Source: Neckera pumila (lineage: Eukaryota; Streptophyta; Bryopsida; Hypnales; Neckeraceae). From it: DNA of 64,000 bases. Location: assembly GCA_963969595.1 (NCBI GenBank), contig OZ018417.1:17858501-17922500 (forward strand), given 5' to 3'. The notes under the pieces were generated by a model that did no database searches, was not told where the DNA came from, and saw only the letters and a list, made by a program, of their open reading frames with translations. The stretch's first letter is position 1; every line of letters begins with the position of its first letter. A program made the position numbers and the translations under genes. Below, one piece after another: positions 35,949 to 46,310 of this stretch.

Positions 35949-36863
35949 TTAATCCCTAGAAGACCAACATGCGTTTTTTGGCTATATAGCAATTTTGGGC
36001 AGGTGCATGTGATTGGAGATTTCCATATTTTTGCCTAATTTTTAATAGAAGGTGTGGACAAAGAATATCTTTCAAATGCACTAAATTTTATGACATTTGG
36101 AAATACGAGTAAGAAGTTCACTACCTAATATGTTATTTTTTTTTAAATAGGCAATGCGAGCAGATAAAAAAACCACTTTTTTTACAAAAATTTGAAATTG
36201 GTTTTCTTGAGTTACATATACGTGAAAAGCTTTTAATCATTCTACTTTTTGATCAATGAGTCAAAAGTTATGAGGAGTTTTTGTTTGCAAGCAGTTATAA
36301 AGTCTCTATTCTAAAATTAATTTTGAAGTCCTTTATCTTAGTCAATTTTCAATATTTTGAAAAAATAAAATCATAGGATGTAGATTGTTTGTTACAATAT
36401 TGCAGCCATCGGGACGGCATTTTTCAATTCCATAATTAAATTCTTAACTATTTTGTGTTTTGAATAATTTTCTACTACTGCCTACCTACTATTTTTTTCC
36501 TATATGTTGTACAATTCCAAACAATTTTCAAGCATGTGGCGAACTTGTCTAGGAAAAATATAACAAAGAAGCACCACCGTTTTGGACATTTTATTATAGA
36601 AAAGTGAGCTTGTGAAGTACAGTTGCCCTATTTTTTGCAAGGCCCCAAAAATGAGTTTATTGAATTTGAATGCTCATATCTTGCAATCCACATAGTGGAA
36701 ATTTCTGAAATTTTTACCCCATGTTCTCAAGTCAGCATACTCAAAGATCCTACGGTTATATGTGTCAAAAATAATTTTTTTCTAAAAACTTGGTACTTTT
36801 ACTAAAAATGGCAGTTTTTGAGCTTTTTCAATGAAAATATAGTTATGGAACTCTAGAGGTTAA
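35949..36863 (+). mobile_element. TTAA-flanked piggyBac-like MITE, subtype B
   Basis: TTAA-TCCCTAGAAGACC on the left and GAACTCTAGAGG-TTAA on the right, 915 bp. Colinear with 39546-40479 and, apart from nested MITEs, with 18854-19756. It provides the uninterrupted reference for the MITE at 19027-19388. Confidence 0.8.
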
Positions 36864-37354
36864 ACGTCAAATTCAACCCCTGGGAATTGGATTTTGAAGT
36901 TTGTCTTTTTGATCATTGGTTCAATCTAAGAAGGTTAATTGTGCAAAATTTGAGTGTGGAACTCCATTCAAAAGTGCTGTTGTTTTGGGCTACAATGACA
37001 TTGAAACAATAGATGATTTTCAAGATTGGAAAGTAGATATTCAAGTCAATTTTCATAACCAATTACTAACCAATGTTGGAGGATCCCTTTTGCTTTTCGA
37101 GAAAGTGGCAACCCCCATCATAGCAACTTCCTAGCAAGCCAATCACTCTCCGCAATTCCTAGGCAACCAATGACAATAGCGTTGCAATTTTTTAGCCAAC
37201 CAATGACTCTTTGTAAATTAAACTTATTTCATTCCAACGGATCCAGAGAGAGATGATCCCAATCTCCAAGGGGGAATGATTTAGGTTGGTTACCAATGTT
37301 TTCTTGTATTGAAAAGAACGTGAACTCTAGTCTCGTTTTTGAGGCTAGCATGAG
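36864..37354. repeat. Dispersed repeat (37075-37285) and unassigned frame
   Basis: 37075-37285 matches 14890-15040 in the same orientation (GGAGGATC, GCAACTTCC, CAATGACTCTTTGTA). A 72-codon frame at 36916-37134 overlaps its start and has no recognised motif. Confidence 0.45.
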
Positions 37355-37788
37355 TTAATCCTTAAAGGACATTCCAAGCCCCTCGGACCTTCTACCCAGG
37401 CCGGAATAACTAGAAGTGCTGGAGCTGGTATCAACAACTCTTTTGAAAAAATTGGCACATTTTTTTTCGCTCCTCCCAATATGTATTGGAATCTTGATTG
37501 TTGGAGGAAGCCTATGCTCATCATCAGTAAGTACAAAGGTCAAGGCGCATCTTTCCCAAGGTTACCCGAGGGAGAGAGCGCTTTAGTTGAGAGCACTTCA
37601 ATTGAGGTTATTGAGAACTCACCACAAAATCTATCATGTTGCTTGACCCCTCTGAACACACTGTGCCAGATATTCCTTGGACTGCACACCTAGAAACAAA
37701 AATGTCCTTTAACCCTAAAAAGGACCATAAGGCCACCAAGTGACTTTTGCAACTCGATTTTTTGCAACCCTAGTCCTCTAGGGGTTAA
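37355..37788. mobile_element. Small TTAA-bounded elements, piggyBac-like ends
   Basis: Three TTAA-type junctions are seen: TTAA-TCCTTAAAGGACATT (37355), TTAA-CCCTAAAAAGGACC (37709) and GTCCTCTAGGGG-TTAA (37785). The last two bound an 80-bp miniature with the family ends and almost no interior. The first pairs with AATGTCCTTTAA at about 37703-37712. The interior of 37370-37700 does not match the long copies. Confidence 0.55.
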
Positions 37789-38857
37789 GGGTTAAGAGTA
37801 TATTCATGTGAGAAGATCCCCATAACAACTGAACTCAAAGTCTACTCTGAATGCACAGGACAGAGCCAGCCAGGGTCAAACCAAGCATACTTCCTGGATT
37901 CCAGAAGCAAGCCATTCCCATGTAAAATATAGGCTGTTGACATGCCAAACAACGGAAAAGAAAAAACTGATGCAACAACCCAAAATGATGCAAATGATTA
38001 TGCGTAGAATCAGACAGACAGGCTGCATACTAATTTCTACTGCCGGGATTTGTCTGTAATCCAAGAATCAAATGTAAAATAAACAAACAAGTGCAGAATT
38101 AGGAGTTCGAAGTCAGTCGCATATATTGTATTGCAACTCAATAGTCAATTGTTTCACCCCGAGTAAAGAAAGACTCCATATGGTGCGATAATCAATGTAG
38201 GAGAGATAGAAGGTAACCTAACCAAAATTGTTCATTATGTATGATATTGAAGGTAAGACCATTACATCAAAATGGTCAAAAAATGTTCATAGCATATGAT
38301 ATTGCAGCTAATTTAGAGCACGATGTATAGACAAGGCATGCTCGTAGAAAGGAGATCAAAAAAAGTAATCTAGTAAGGACACCAAGGACTAAAAGTGTCT
38401 TTAATAGAAACTATAGAAAAAGAGAATGCACCTACTCATCCATATATTTAATAATTTCTTGACCGATTACCTTAATGAATGATTGAAAGGATCCCGTACT
38501 TCCGGGATTCCCCTAATTTAAGCTCTCCACCGATGATGAACAAAGTGCTTCATGCCACTTTTTCGTACCCATTTGTAAGACAATTAGTGGTATTCTCCAG
38601 ACATATATCAAGCAAAACATGTACGAAATTTCAGAAAGATTTTGGGTTAAGCACCCACCTTCTGATCCCTCCGATAATGCCCATCTCTCTTAATAACTCT
38701 TTAAAGCGGGGGAGTCCGTGTGCAGCCAGAACCAAAAACATGGCCAAAAACAAGCTCTGTGCTCCAACAGTCAAACTCTCTCTCAGACCAGCAGAAGCTC
38801 GTCCTAATAAAATATGCTTAATACGGTTGATTGAGGCGAAGAGCAAAGCTCCTCATC
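37789..38857. other. Intergenic DNA, no gene seen
   Basis: The frame at 38479-38997 (172 codons) runs into the Lys/Arg-rich AAAGA tandem repeat; its first part (to about 38850) has no recognised domain. It is not called a gene, though a decayed coding fragment cannot be excluded. Confidence 0.35.
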
Positions 38858-39033
38858 AATTCAGAGCGGTTTCAGTGGGACGGAGCCCAAAAAGAAAAAG
38901 AAAAAGAAAAAGAAAGAGAATTCAATTCCGAGCTGGGACTGATTTCAATGAGAGCCTCAAAAGAAAAAGAAAAGAGAATCCAATTCAGAGGAACTGATTT
39001 CAATGGGAGCCCCAAAAGAAAAAGAAAGGGCCC
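38858..39033. repeat. Tandem repeat of about 55-65 bp, three units
   Basis: Each unit runs CAATTCAGAG... GATTTCAATGGGAGCC... then an AAAGAAAAAGA purine tract. A further related unit appears at 40495-40545, beyond the LINE tail and its insert, nearer the bHLH gene. Confidence 0.75.
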
Positions 39034-39162
39034 CGTACGCTCAAATGAAGGCTCTTTTGGCAGCTCGTCATCATCCCCAACAAGCGGGGTTCAATCTAGC
39101 TTAATTTTGATAGTATTTGGCTTCAATCTCCTATTCTAACATGTAGGAATGGTAACTACACA

Positions 39163-39404
39163 AAATAGTGAAATTCGGTTGTTTTGTCAATTAGGTTGCC
39201 TTACCTCAATAAATTACCGCATAGATCAATGCTTGTTCCACATAGAGGCACATGCCACTCTTTGAACTAGCTCTTGAATTGGTGCACAAATCTATGCCAT
39301 ACACATGGCTCTAAATTGAATGCATCATTGTACAAAAGTAGTAAATATTTTTTATAGTGTGAACTATCAAGAAATTAGTGTGGGGCAATCTAATTTCATT
39401 GTTT
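39163..39404. mobile_element. AATAGTG-family MITE, copy 3 (inverted)
   Basis: AAATAGTGAAATTCGGTTG on the left and CAATCTAATTTCATTGTTT on the right. The interior is the reverse complement of 618-860 and 8840-9083. The flanking TA is not preserved. Confidence 0.7.
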
Positions 39405-39446
39405 TGTATACATTATCTAGACCAAGAGTCTTCCTCCCTCTAGCTC

Positions 39447-40515
39447 CTTTTTGTAGTCAGTTTTTGTTATGTTTTTTCTGCTCTCTGTACTCATTTCTCT
39501 TCATTGTCCAGCCTTTGGCTTGCCTGTTTTGTATTGGGTGTTTTTTTAACCCCTAAAGGACCAACATACGTTTTTTGGCCGTATAGAAATTTTGGGCAGG
39601 TACGTGTGACTAGAGATATCCATCTTTGAAGCTGAAATTTTAATAGAAGGTGGGGGCGAGGAATATCTTCATGTGTACCAAGTTTCATGACATTTCAAAA
39701 TACAAGTCAAAGGTTGTGACCTAATATGTCACTTTTTTTTGTAACTGGGCAGTTTGGGCAGATAAAAAATAAATAAATTTTCTGGTACTTTTTTTTTGAA
39801 ATTGGTTCTCTACATTTATATATACTTAAAAAGCTTTGAGTCATTCCATTTCAAGCAATGAGTCAAAAGTTATGAGGGTTTTTGAATTGTGGGCAGTTAT
39901 GGATTCTCTACTCTAAAAAAACACTTTAAAGTCGTTTATTTAACTCAATTTTCAATATTTTTGGAAAAAAATAAAATCCTAGGATGTAGATTCATTATTA
40001 AAACATTACAACTGTTGGGATTGGCATTTTTAAATTCCATGATTAAATTCTTAACAATTTAGTATTTTGAATCATTTTCTACTTCTTTCTACTGACTATT
40101 TTTTTTCCTATATGTTGTACAATTTCAAATGATGTGAAATTTTTCAAACATATAGACAACTTGTTTAGGAAACTAAATTCAAAGAAGCACCACCTTTATT
40201 GGCATTTTTCATTGAAAAGTGAGCTTGCAAAGTGCAGCTGCCCGGTTTTTTGCAGGATTGAAAAAATGGTTTTCAAGACTTTGAATGCTTATATCTTATG
40301 ATCCACACGGTGGAATTTTCTGAAATTTTTACCACATGTTTTCAAAATACCATAGTACAAGATCCTATAGTTACATGTGTCAAAAATTGTTTTTTTTCCA
40401 AAAATTTGGTAGTTGTATTAGAAATGGCAGTTTTGGAGCATTTTTGGTGATTACATAGTCATGAAACTTTAAGGGTTAATGCAATGGTTCATCCATTTGT
40501 TCGAAAAGAAAAAGA
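39447..40515 (+). mobile_element. LINE 3' tail fragment, split by a piggyBac-like insertion
   Basis: 39447-39549 matches the LINE tail at 49575-49668 (CTCTTCATTGTCCA, CTGTTTTGTATTG). 40476-40515 continues it (TTAATGCAATGGTTC, matching TTAATGCAGTGGGTTC at 49665 on) into an A-rich end. The two parts are separated only by the element 39546-40479. No coding part of the LINE remains here. Confidence 0.85.
39546..40479 (+). mobile_element. TTAA-flanked piggyBac-like MITE, subtype B, reference copy
   Basis: TTAA (39546-39549), a 926-bp body starting CCCCTAAAGGACC and ending ACTTTAAGGG, then TTAA (40476-40479). It lies in a LINE tail whose other copy has one TTAA at 49665-49668. This directly shows duplication of TTAA with no other change at the site. 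The GGGCAG motif is near 39593, 39747, 39757 and 39893, and CTGCCC near 40240. No transposase frame; presumably mobilised in trans. Confidence 0.9.
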
Positions 40516-40519
40516 AAGA

Positions 40520-40984
40520 GAAATCAATTCAGATTTCAGCCAGAGGGAGAGAAAGGGGCACCCTGCCTGGAAGGAAGATCAAGCGCGCATGATTCATTCC
40601 CGCGAATCTCAGATCATGAGAGCCATTCTACGCCTCGACAGCCCCGAAATCAGTCAGCGGCAGAAGGAATCCTCATTAATGAGCCTTCCGCCATCGGAGG
40701 CTGCCCCGCCGCTTGTTGCAAGGAGACTCTTCTCCGCGGCCGCGGCCGTCGTCGTCCCCAGCCCAGCGGGATCCGTATGCAAGTAAGCGCGCAGGTCAGC
40801 GGACGGCGTGACGAGGTTGCGAACCTGCTGCGAAGGGGGCCTTCACGAGGACGCGAACCCGAGGCACAATACAGGGACTCTCCATCTCAGAAGTGTGGGT
40901 CCAGCCAGGCGCGGTAACTTAAACCCCGTATTGAAATCGAGCGCCTTGGGAAGCAGGCAGTGCCTAGGTGAGCTTCTTCCCCCT
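40520..40984 (+). promoter_or_regulatory. GC-rich upstream region of the bHLH gene
   Basis: The base composition changes here from AT-rich repeat to GC-rich low-copy sequence that continues through the coding region. Short frames on both strands are not convincing as genes. It probably contains the proximal regulatory region; no specific factor site can be asserted. Confidence 0.4.
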
Positions 40985-41095
40985 TTTTATTTATTATATA
41001 ATGTTCTATTCCGCACTGCCTGCCGATGCCTGTTCGCACTGTGACGAGGCCGCTTGTCTGTCTGTCTCTCTCTCTTTCTGTGTCTCGCTCGTCTT
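40985..41095 (+). promoter_or_regulatory. Putative core promoter: TATA-like box and CT patch
   Basis: TTATTATATAATG at about 40990-41002 is the only TATA-like stretch in the GC-rich upstream DNA. A pyrimidine run of CTGTCTGTCTCTCTCTCTTT (about 41057-41080) follows, typical of plant core promoters and 5' leaders. Transcription would start roughly 41025-41040, giving a leader of about 400 nt with several upstream ATGs, including one at 41334 in a 14-codon frame. Confidence 0.4.
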
Positions 41096-41441
41096 CACTT
41101 CTGTAGTGCATCCCCAATGCTTCCCCAATGCTTCCTATTAAGTTAGTCCCGGGGGCTCTTCAGTTGCAGCAGCGGGAGGGTAGTGGGGAGATCGAACTGG
41201 GGGTTTAAGCTGAAGCTGAAGCTTGCGGATTTGGGGATGATCCTCGGGGTTGTGCCAATGCTAGAGCTTCGCGTGCTCGGAGAGTGCATGACGACGGGGC
41301 CGATTACGCTTATTTGTTGCATGTTGTGGTGAGAATGGATGGTGAGGTTAGTGGCGAGTGGGTGGAGCGGTGGTGAGTGAGAGTTGTGTTTGAGGGGAAT
41401 TTGGGTGAGAATTTGGGTTTGGGTTTGGGATAGGGAGAGAG

Positions 41442-43118
41442 ATGGTGGCGCGAGTTGAGGATTGTTTTCTAGGAAAGGAACCAGGACTGAGAGCGTCGTC
41501 GCACAGCAGATGGAGGTGGAGCCCCGGGGTGGGGCGGGAGGGCGGCGATTTTTTGCCGAACGGAAGCTCCTTCGGCGATGTTGCAAGGAGTGGGGCTTTA
41601 CTCCCGACGACGTTGACGAGCTCCAGCGTGGGAGGGTTCTCGAAGGGGCTGCTCAATGTCCACGGTGCCCACCTCGGCGGCAGGGTGCAGCCCCATCCCC
41701 ATCAGAATGTCGACTCCGGCATTTTGTCCTCGTTCGTGAGCAGCTACTTGATGCACCAGCAGCATAGTAGTTCAGCAGCTGCTGCTGCTACTGTGGCGAC
41801 TGGGCGTGCCGGGGCTTCGGCCTTGGCCCCAGGAACAGCCGCGAGCCTCGCTCGCAACCCCTCGTTTGAGTCCATCAACAACATCGGCTCATGCAGTACT
41901 CCAAGTTTTTGCGTTGGATCACCGGCGACGGTCTGTCCTTCGCGCCCCTCTGACTCGGGAAGCAACAACAAGCTCTCACCTGGCAGCGCTGCTGCTTTCT
42001 CCGAGTCGAGGGTGGTTCTGGCCCAATCCCAGCTGTCCGACCACTACCTCAGCACTGATAGCCTGAGCTACGGCAGCATGGAAGAACGCGACGCGATCGT
42101 CAATTGCGTGGAAGACTTCTGGACGGGGGAGCCTCTCCCCGAGTTCCGATTCGAACCAATGCTAGACGACACGGCGGACACAGGCGCCTGCGGGGCGCTT
42201 ACCTTCGAATTGGACAACCCCCTGGTGACCACTAATCATGGACCCCGGGCCGCGCGGTTGTCCTCGATGACAGCCCCGGCGGCTCCCGATTTCTGCCAGT
42301 CGTTCTTCGCTGGCGTGGAAGCCGAAGTGGAGCAGAAGCCGCTCGCGGCGACGTCTAGCAAACCCACACACCTCGCAATTCCAGCACGCGGCGTCCCTTT
42401 CATTGCGAGCTCGGATCACCACCCGCGTCTCCGCTGGTCGGACGAGCCGTGGATGGGGACCTCCCCCCCGAAGTTCTCGAATCCGCATGGATTCGAGAAG
42501 TCTTCGCCGAGCTCGCCCACCACGCCTCTGGACCCGCACTTGTTCGCGTCGTCGAAGCTGATTTCTGAATTCTCGAGCACCACCGCCACCGCCACCAGCA
42601 CTACCACCAACAAGCGCTCGTTCATGACCATGCAAAGCGGGAGCGAGAAGCCCGAGCCTGCAGCAGCGCCACTTTCCCTGCCATTGCGCCTCCACGGCGG
42701 TGGTGCGTCGAACGCGGACAAGTTCGACGCCGCCGCGTTGAGCGCGCTTCTTTACAGCAACAATCAGAACAACGAGTTTCGGTCGGCGTACATAGTTCCG
42801 ACGTCGACGACGTCCCCCACTCTGAATGCGCCAGCGCCCAAGCAGCGGCGTCGCCACGGGACCGCCACGGATCCGCAGAGCATCGCGGCGCGCACGCGGC
42901 GGGAGAAGTTTACGGACCGCATTCGCGTTTTGCAGAGCCTGGTGCCAAATGGGGAGCGTCTGGACACGGTGCACATGCTCAGCCAGACATTCGAGTACGT
43001 GCGCTTCTTGCAGCACAAGGTGTGGGACCTTTACAATGGGAAAGATTCGCTCGCGGAAGTGAAGTGCGAGAAGTGGAAGGAGTTCGTGGACACCACCACT
43101 GGACAGGTGATTGTCTGA
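41442..43118 (+). CDS. bHLH transcription factor, plant subfamily VIII-like (RSL/HEC-like domain)
   Basis: A 558-residue protein in one uninterrupted frame. Nuclear DNA-binding regulator by family. The bHLH domain is at the C-terminus, residues about 467-531: a basic cluster KQRRR (467-471), then TDPQSIAARTRREK (476-489), helix 1 to VLQSLVPNG (496-504), and helix 2 DTVHMLSQTFEYVRFLQHKV (508-527). At the three base-contacting positions it has Gln479, Ala483 and Arg487. Ala in place of the usual Glu is known for the HEC/IND/RSL-type groups, which suggests a modified E-box preference. The long N-terminal part is low complexity (Ala-rich at about 111-135, Ser/Pro/Thr-rich) with an acidic Trp/Phe-containing segment near 213-245 (EERDAIVNCVEDFW) that could activate transcription. 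At 558 residues it is longer than most RSL or HEC proteins. The ATG at 41442 is the first in this frame after an in-frame stop. The exact subgroup is uncertain: the loop and helix 2 (GERLDTVHMLSQTF) are unlike the standard RSL/HEC sequence. Confidence 0.88.
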   Translation: MVARVEDCFLGKEPGLRASSHSRWRWSPGVGREGGDFLPNGSSFGDVARSGALLPTTLTSSSVGGFSKGLLNVHGAHLGGRVQPHPHQNVDSGILSSFVSSYLMHQQHSSSAAAAATVATGRAGASALAPGTAASLARNPSFESINNIGSCSTPSFCVGSPATVCPSRPSDSGSNNKLSPGSAAAFSESRVVLAQSQLSDHYLSTDSLSYGSMEERDAIVNCVEDFWTGEPLPEFRFEPMLDDTADTGACGALTFELDNPLVTTNHGPRAARLSSMTAPAAPDFCQSFFAGVEAEVEQKPLAATSSKPTHLAIPARGVPFIASSDHHPRLRWSDEPWMGTSPPKFSNPHGFEKSSPSSPTTPLDPHLFASSKLISEFSSTTATATSTTTNKRSFMTMQSGSEKPEPAAAPLSLPLRLHGGGASNADKFDAAALSALLYSNNQNNEFRSAYIVPTSTTSPTLNAPAPKQRRRHGTATDPQSIAARTRREKFTDRIRVLQSLVPNGERLDTVHMLSQTFEYVRFLQHKVWDLYNGKDSLAEVKCEKWKEFVDTTTGQVIV

Positions 43119-45892
43119 AATCATGGATCCAGCAAATCTTGACATACATACATATCAATCGTGTACACCTAGTATAGTTATGTGCACAGGTTTAATTATT
43201 ACACATATAGTTTTGGAGCCTGGTTTTAGCGTCCATTCGATGGCGCATCTCGTCTTGGAGCCTGATTTTGTGGCGCATCTCGGCTCTGCGGATTGTATCA
43301 AGTTGGAGTGTGGTATATGTGCTTTAGAGTGTTTAATGATTAGCAAAAGGGGTGCAGAAACTGGAGTATGGAGGTCCGAATTGGGGTGATCACAGGACCA
43401 ATCGTCCACATGCGAGTTGGCCGTCACGAGGCGTGATTAACCTCGTGGCGTGAGCTTATCGACTGTGTGATGGTATGGTGATGTTATTGAGATCCAATTC
43501 GATCATTGAGGGATTTTTAGGCAGACTACCGGATTCTTTTTTTTCTGGCCAAGTGTAGGCAGATCGTTTGCTTCATCCTGAACACTTGTATGTCTTTACT
43601 ATAATATACAAATACCATTTGTAAATTTCTGGTTTGGAGTGAACCTGATTATGTATGTGAGCATGTCATTGTCTGCTATGCATGGATGAAGCCAAATCTA
43701 TGTCCTCATGTCCACGGGGGGAGTAGAGAGCACTGAATTGGTGGACCTCATGCATAAGCAACGATTTAATCATTTGTAACTACCCTAACTGTTTCTTCGT
43801 TTTTGGTGTTTTTTTGAGTGGCTTACCTTTTTGAGTCAGTAGCAGGTGCAATGCTAGGCCTAATGAGAGGTGGACGTCTCTAAATGTAATATGTCCATCA
43901 GCCAATCTAGGCAAGACAGATGGTTGAGACTTTCAACCATCACCACCTATTCGAAAACTCATGCTGATACTTTTGTGGTTTTGTATGTGCAATTGAGCAT
44001 CAGTTTCAAATTTTGTGAACTCATGTCCTGTTCCAGCCATTAGTGACCATTTGAAGCTCCCCTGTTTGAAACTCCCCTGTTTTGGAACTGAAACTCTTGA
44101 GGTGAACTTGCATTTTCACTGCAGTACCAGTACAAGTCGCGTAATATTTACTGTTCCTCTAGTTCTATGCTATTCAGTCTATCCAAAGCATGTGATGTTC
44201 TTGAGGAATTGGACCATTTTCAGTCGCAGAAGACCAGATGCACCTGACTCAAATCCTTTCTGATGTACCAATTCTTCAGGGGTGTTCGATTGCTCTAAAC
44301 ATCGGACTACCTCCGTGTTGGACAGGACCTCCGTCTTCTAACCTTATAGACTTTTGGGTGCAGACTGCAGAGCCCCAGTCTCACTGTGACCTGACGCAGG
44401 AGTCCCTGCCGCAGACGGCCCCGAGCGTTCCCTGCCGCTAGTGACTCCGGCAATACTCATTAACTTCGGAACAGAACCTGCTGCTGACATTGGTGCCTTT
44501 GTCTGGCTTAATATTGCGCCCCCTTCTCGCCATACCACCCCAATCTCTAACTTATATTCGCACTCGCACTCATGATGTTGGTTACAGCGGCTGCATCATT
44601 TGGGCTACTAACTTATCACCTTGCTTTCCAATTTCATTTTGGGGTTTCCATTTTCCAAGACGAATCGATCACTGGCTTCCAGTTTCAGTTAATCAGTCCT
44701 CGCTTAGATCAATTTGCGACACTGTAAACCTGGACCCATTGGTTTCTTTCCTTTTCATCTGTCCGACCTGCTGTGTGGGGCTGCTTTGCGCTGTTATTCT
44801 GGGCCCTGACTAGTTGGAGAAAGTTTTGTTGGTAGACTTGGGAGCTTTTCAATTGACGGTCGCCATTTATTTCATTTTACTTTTGACCCCCGGTATAGTC
44901 TATGCATGAATTTGAGTCCGTCAGCAAGCGGAATTTTCTGAAAGTTACTCGGGTTCGGAACTGCTACGATCCACCCTCTCTAACGAGACCGACGCAGTGT
45001 GATTGAACATTCCCTGCTTATTCGTGGAGACAGCCGTGTTGTGTGTACATTTGATTGGACAACTTCCACATCAAAAAGTTACTCTATTTTGTGGTATACT
45101 GCACTCTAACACTTAGTAAGTGCACATTCCTCAACATAACATCTTGAATGGGAAGGTGGGGTCCTTCTATGATATGATATCACTATTGAAAGCATATATT
45201 TCGTCTTATAATGGCTTGCATTTAAACTTTTCTACAATGAAAGGAGCCTTTAATCATGGAAAACAAAGGATCTTTGCCTTAAAGTTCAAGAATGTTATAA
45301 TGTCAATTGTCTATCATGTTGTATTTACATTTGATGTTTTGATTAGGCAGCTTATGCAGGTCAAGTCATGAGCACATGCAAAACACTATTAGGGCCGCTT
45401 TATAATATGGTGGAAAAGTGCCGACTAGTTGTTCAAGAAGTCACCAAGATATGGTTATTTGAGGCAACCTGTGAGACGTTGGAGAAGATGAAAAGACAAT
45501 AAAATAATGCCATAAGAAGTCTTGACCGTTTCTAATATAAACACCAAGTAGGACAACTTCATAAATTGAAGTCCATTAGACAACTTCATCAAGAGGAGAG
45601 TTTTGCAATGTGAAGGAAGAAGAGGTGATGAGCTAGCTAATGCTATTTGAAATAAAGGAAGCCCTCAATCGCACGGTTGAGATATGCGACAATGAAAAGA
45701 CAATAAACAAAGTTGGAGTTCTAGGGAGGCAAAGTTTCTTATCCGGGAAGTTGAGGCCACCTAAGAAACTTGACCTCTAGATAACTTCCTTTACAAGAAG
45801 AGTTGCCACATAGGCAACCCTATCATTTTTTCATCCATATTTGAAGTTCTTCACCCAAATAGTCTTAGCTATAGCATAAACATGGAGAATTT
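43119..45892 (+). other. 3' flank of the bHLH gene and intergenic DNA
   Basis: It probably starts with the 3' UTR. 43200-43290 holds a short internal duplication (TTTTGGAGCCTG / TCTTGGAGCCTG and TGGCGCATCTCG twice). 44000-44820 is moderately GC-rich with overlapping short frames and no recognised domain. The rest is AT-rich with no gene seen. Confidence 0.4.
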
Positions 45893-45968
45893 TGTTAAAA
45901 TGACAATCATTCTGCAACTTTGGCACTTTTACAATTTAGACCGCACGGTCTGAAAAGTTTGGTACTAG
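45893..45968. mobile_element. Left-end fragment of an AATTTCATTAAAATGGC-family MITE
   Basis: Contains TGTTAAAATGACAATCATTC, ACTTTGGCACTTTTACAATT and a CCGCACGGTCTGAAA piece shared with 12453-12743 and 13306-13633. It is cut off at the following family 1 MITE. Confidence 0.5.
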
Positions 45969-45971
45969 CAT

Positions 45972-46310
45972 TGGAGCAAAAATCAGCCTTCTAAAAGGCT
46001 GCTTCAAGTTGACATGCCAAGCTATTTCAATCTTGGCCTGTCAATTTGAAAAAGTGCCCTTGGTGAGCAATCAGAGTGTATCACTGCTCACCAAAGCAAT
46101 CAGATTTCGTAGTTTTTTATTTTTTATTTTTTTTATTTTTATTTTTATTTTTATTTTTTATTCGTAAATTTGGGTTCCTGTGCCACTATCACAGCAGTTT
46201 CAACTGCACAAAAATAGGGGAAAAAATAATTTTTTAGACCCGACAAATAAAATTTTAGGGTACTAAAGGGGTCCGCGGATCAGCCCTCTGAAGGGCTGAT
46301 TTTTTCTCTA
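45972..46310. mobile_element. TA-flanked MITE family 1, copy 4
   Basis: TG-GAGCAAAAATCAGCC on the left and GGGCTGATTTTTTCTC-TA on the right, 339 bp. The internal hairpin is AAGTTGACATGCCAAGC... with its partner at about 46030. Non-coding. Confidence 0.7.

Noticed and set aside
38479..38997. 172-codon plus-strand frame
   Set aside because: Its last third translates the AAAGAAAAAG tandem repeat; the first part has no recognised motif and an antisense frame overlaps it.
42162..43145. 327-codon open frame on the minus strand
   Set aside because: It lies wholly opposite the bHLH coding region, is Arg-rich, and is explained by the GC-rich codon use of the real gene; no domain recognised.
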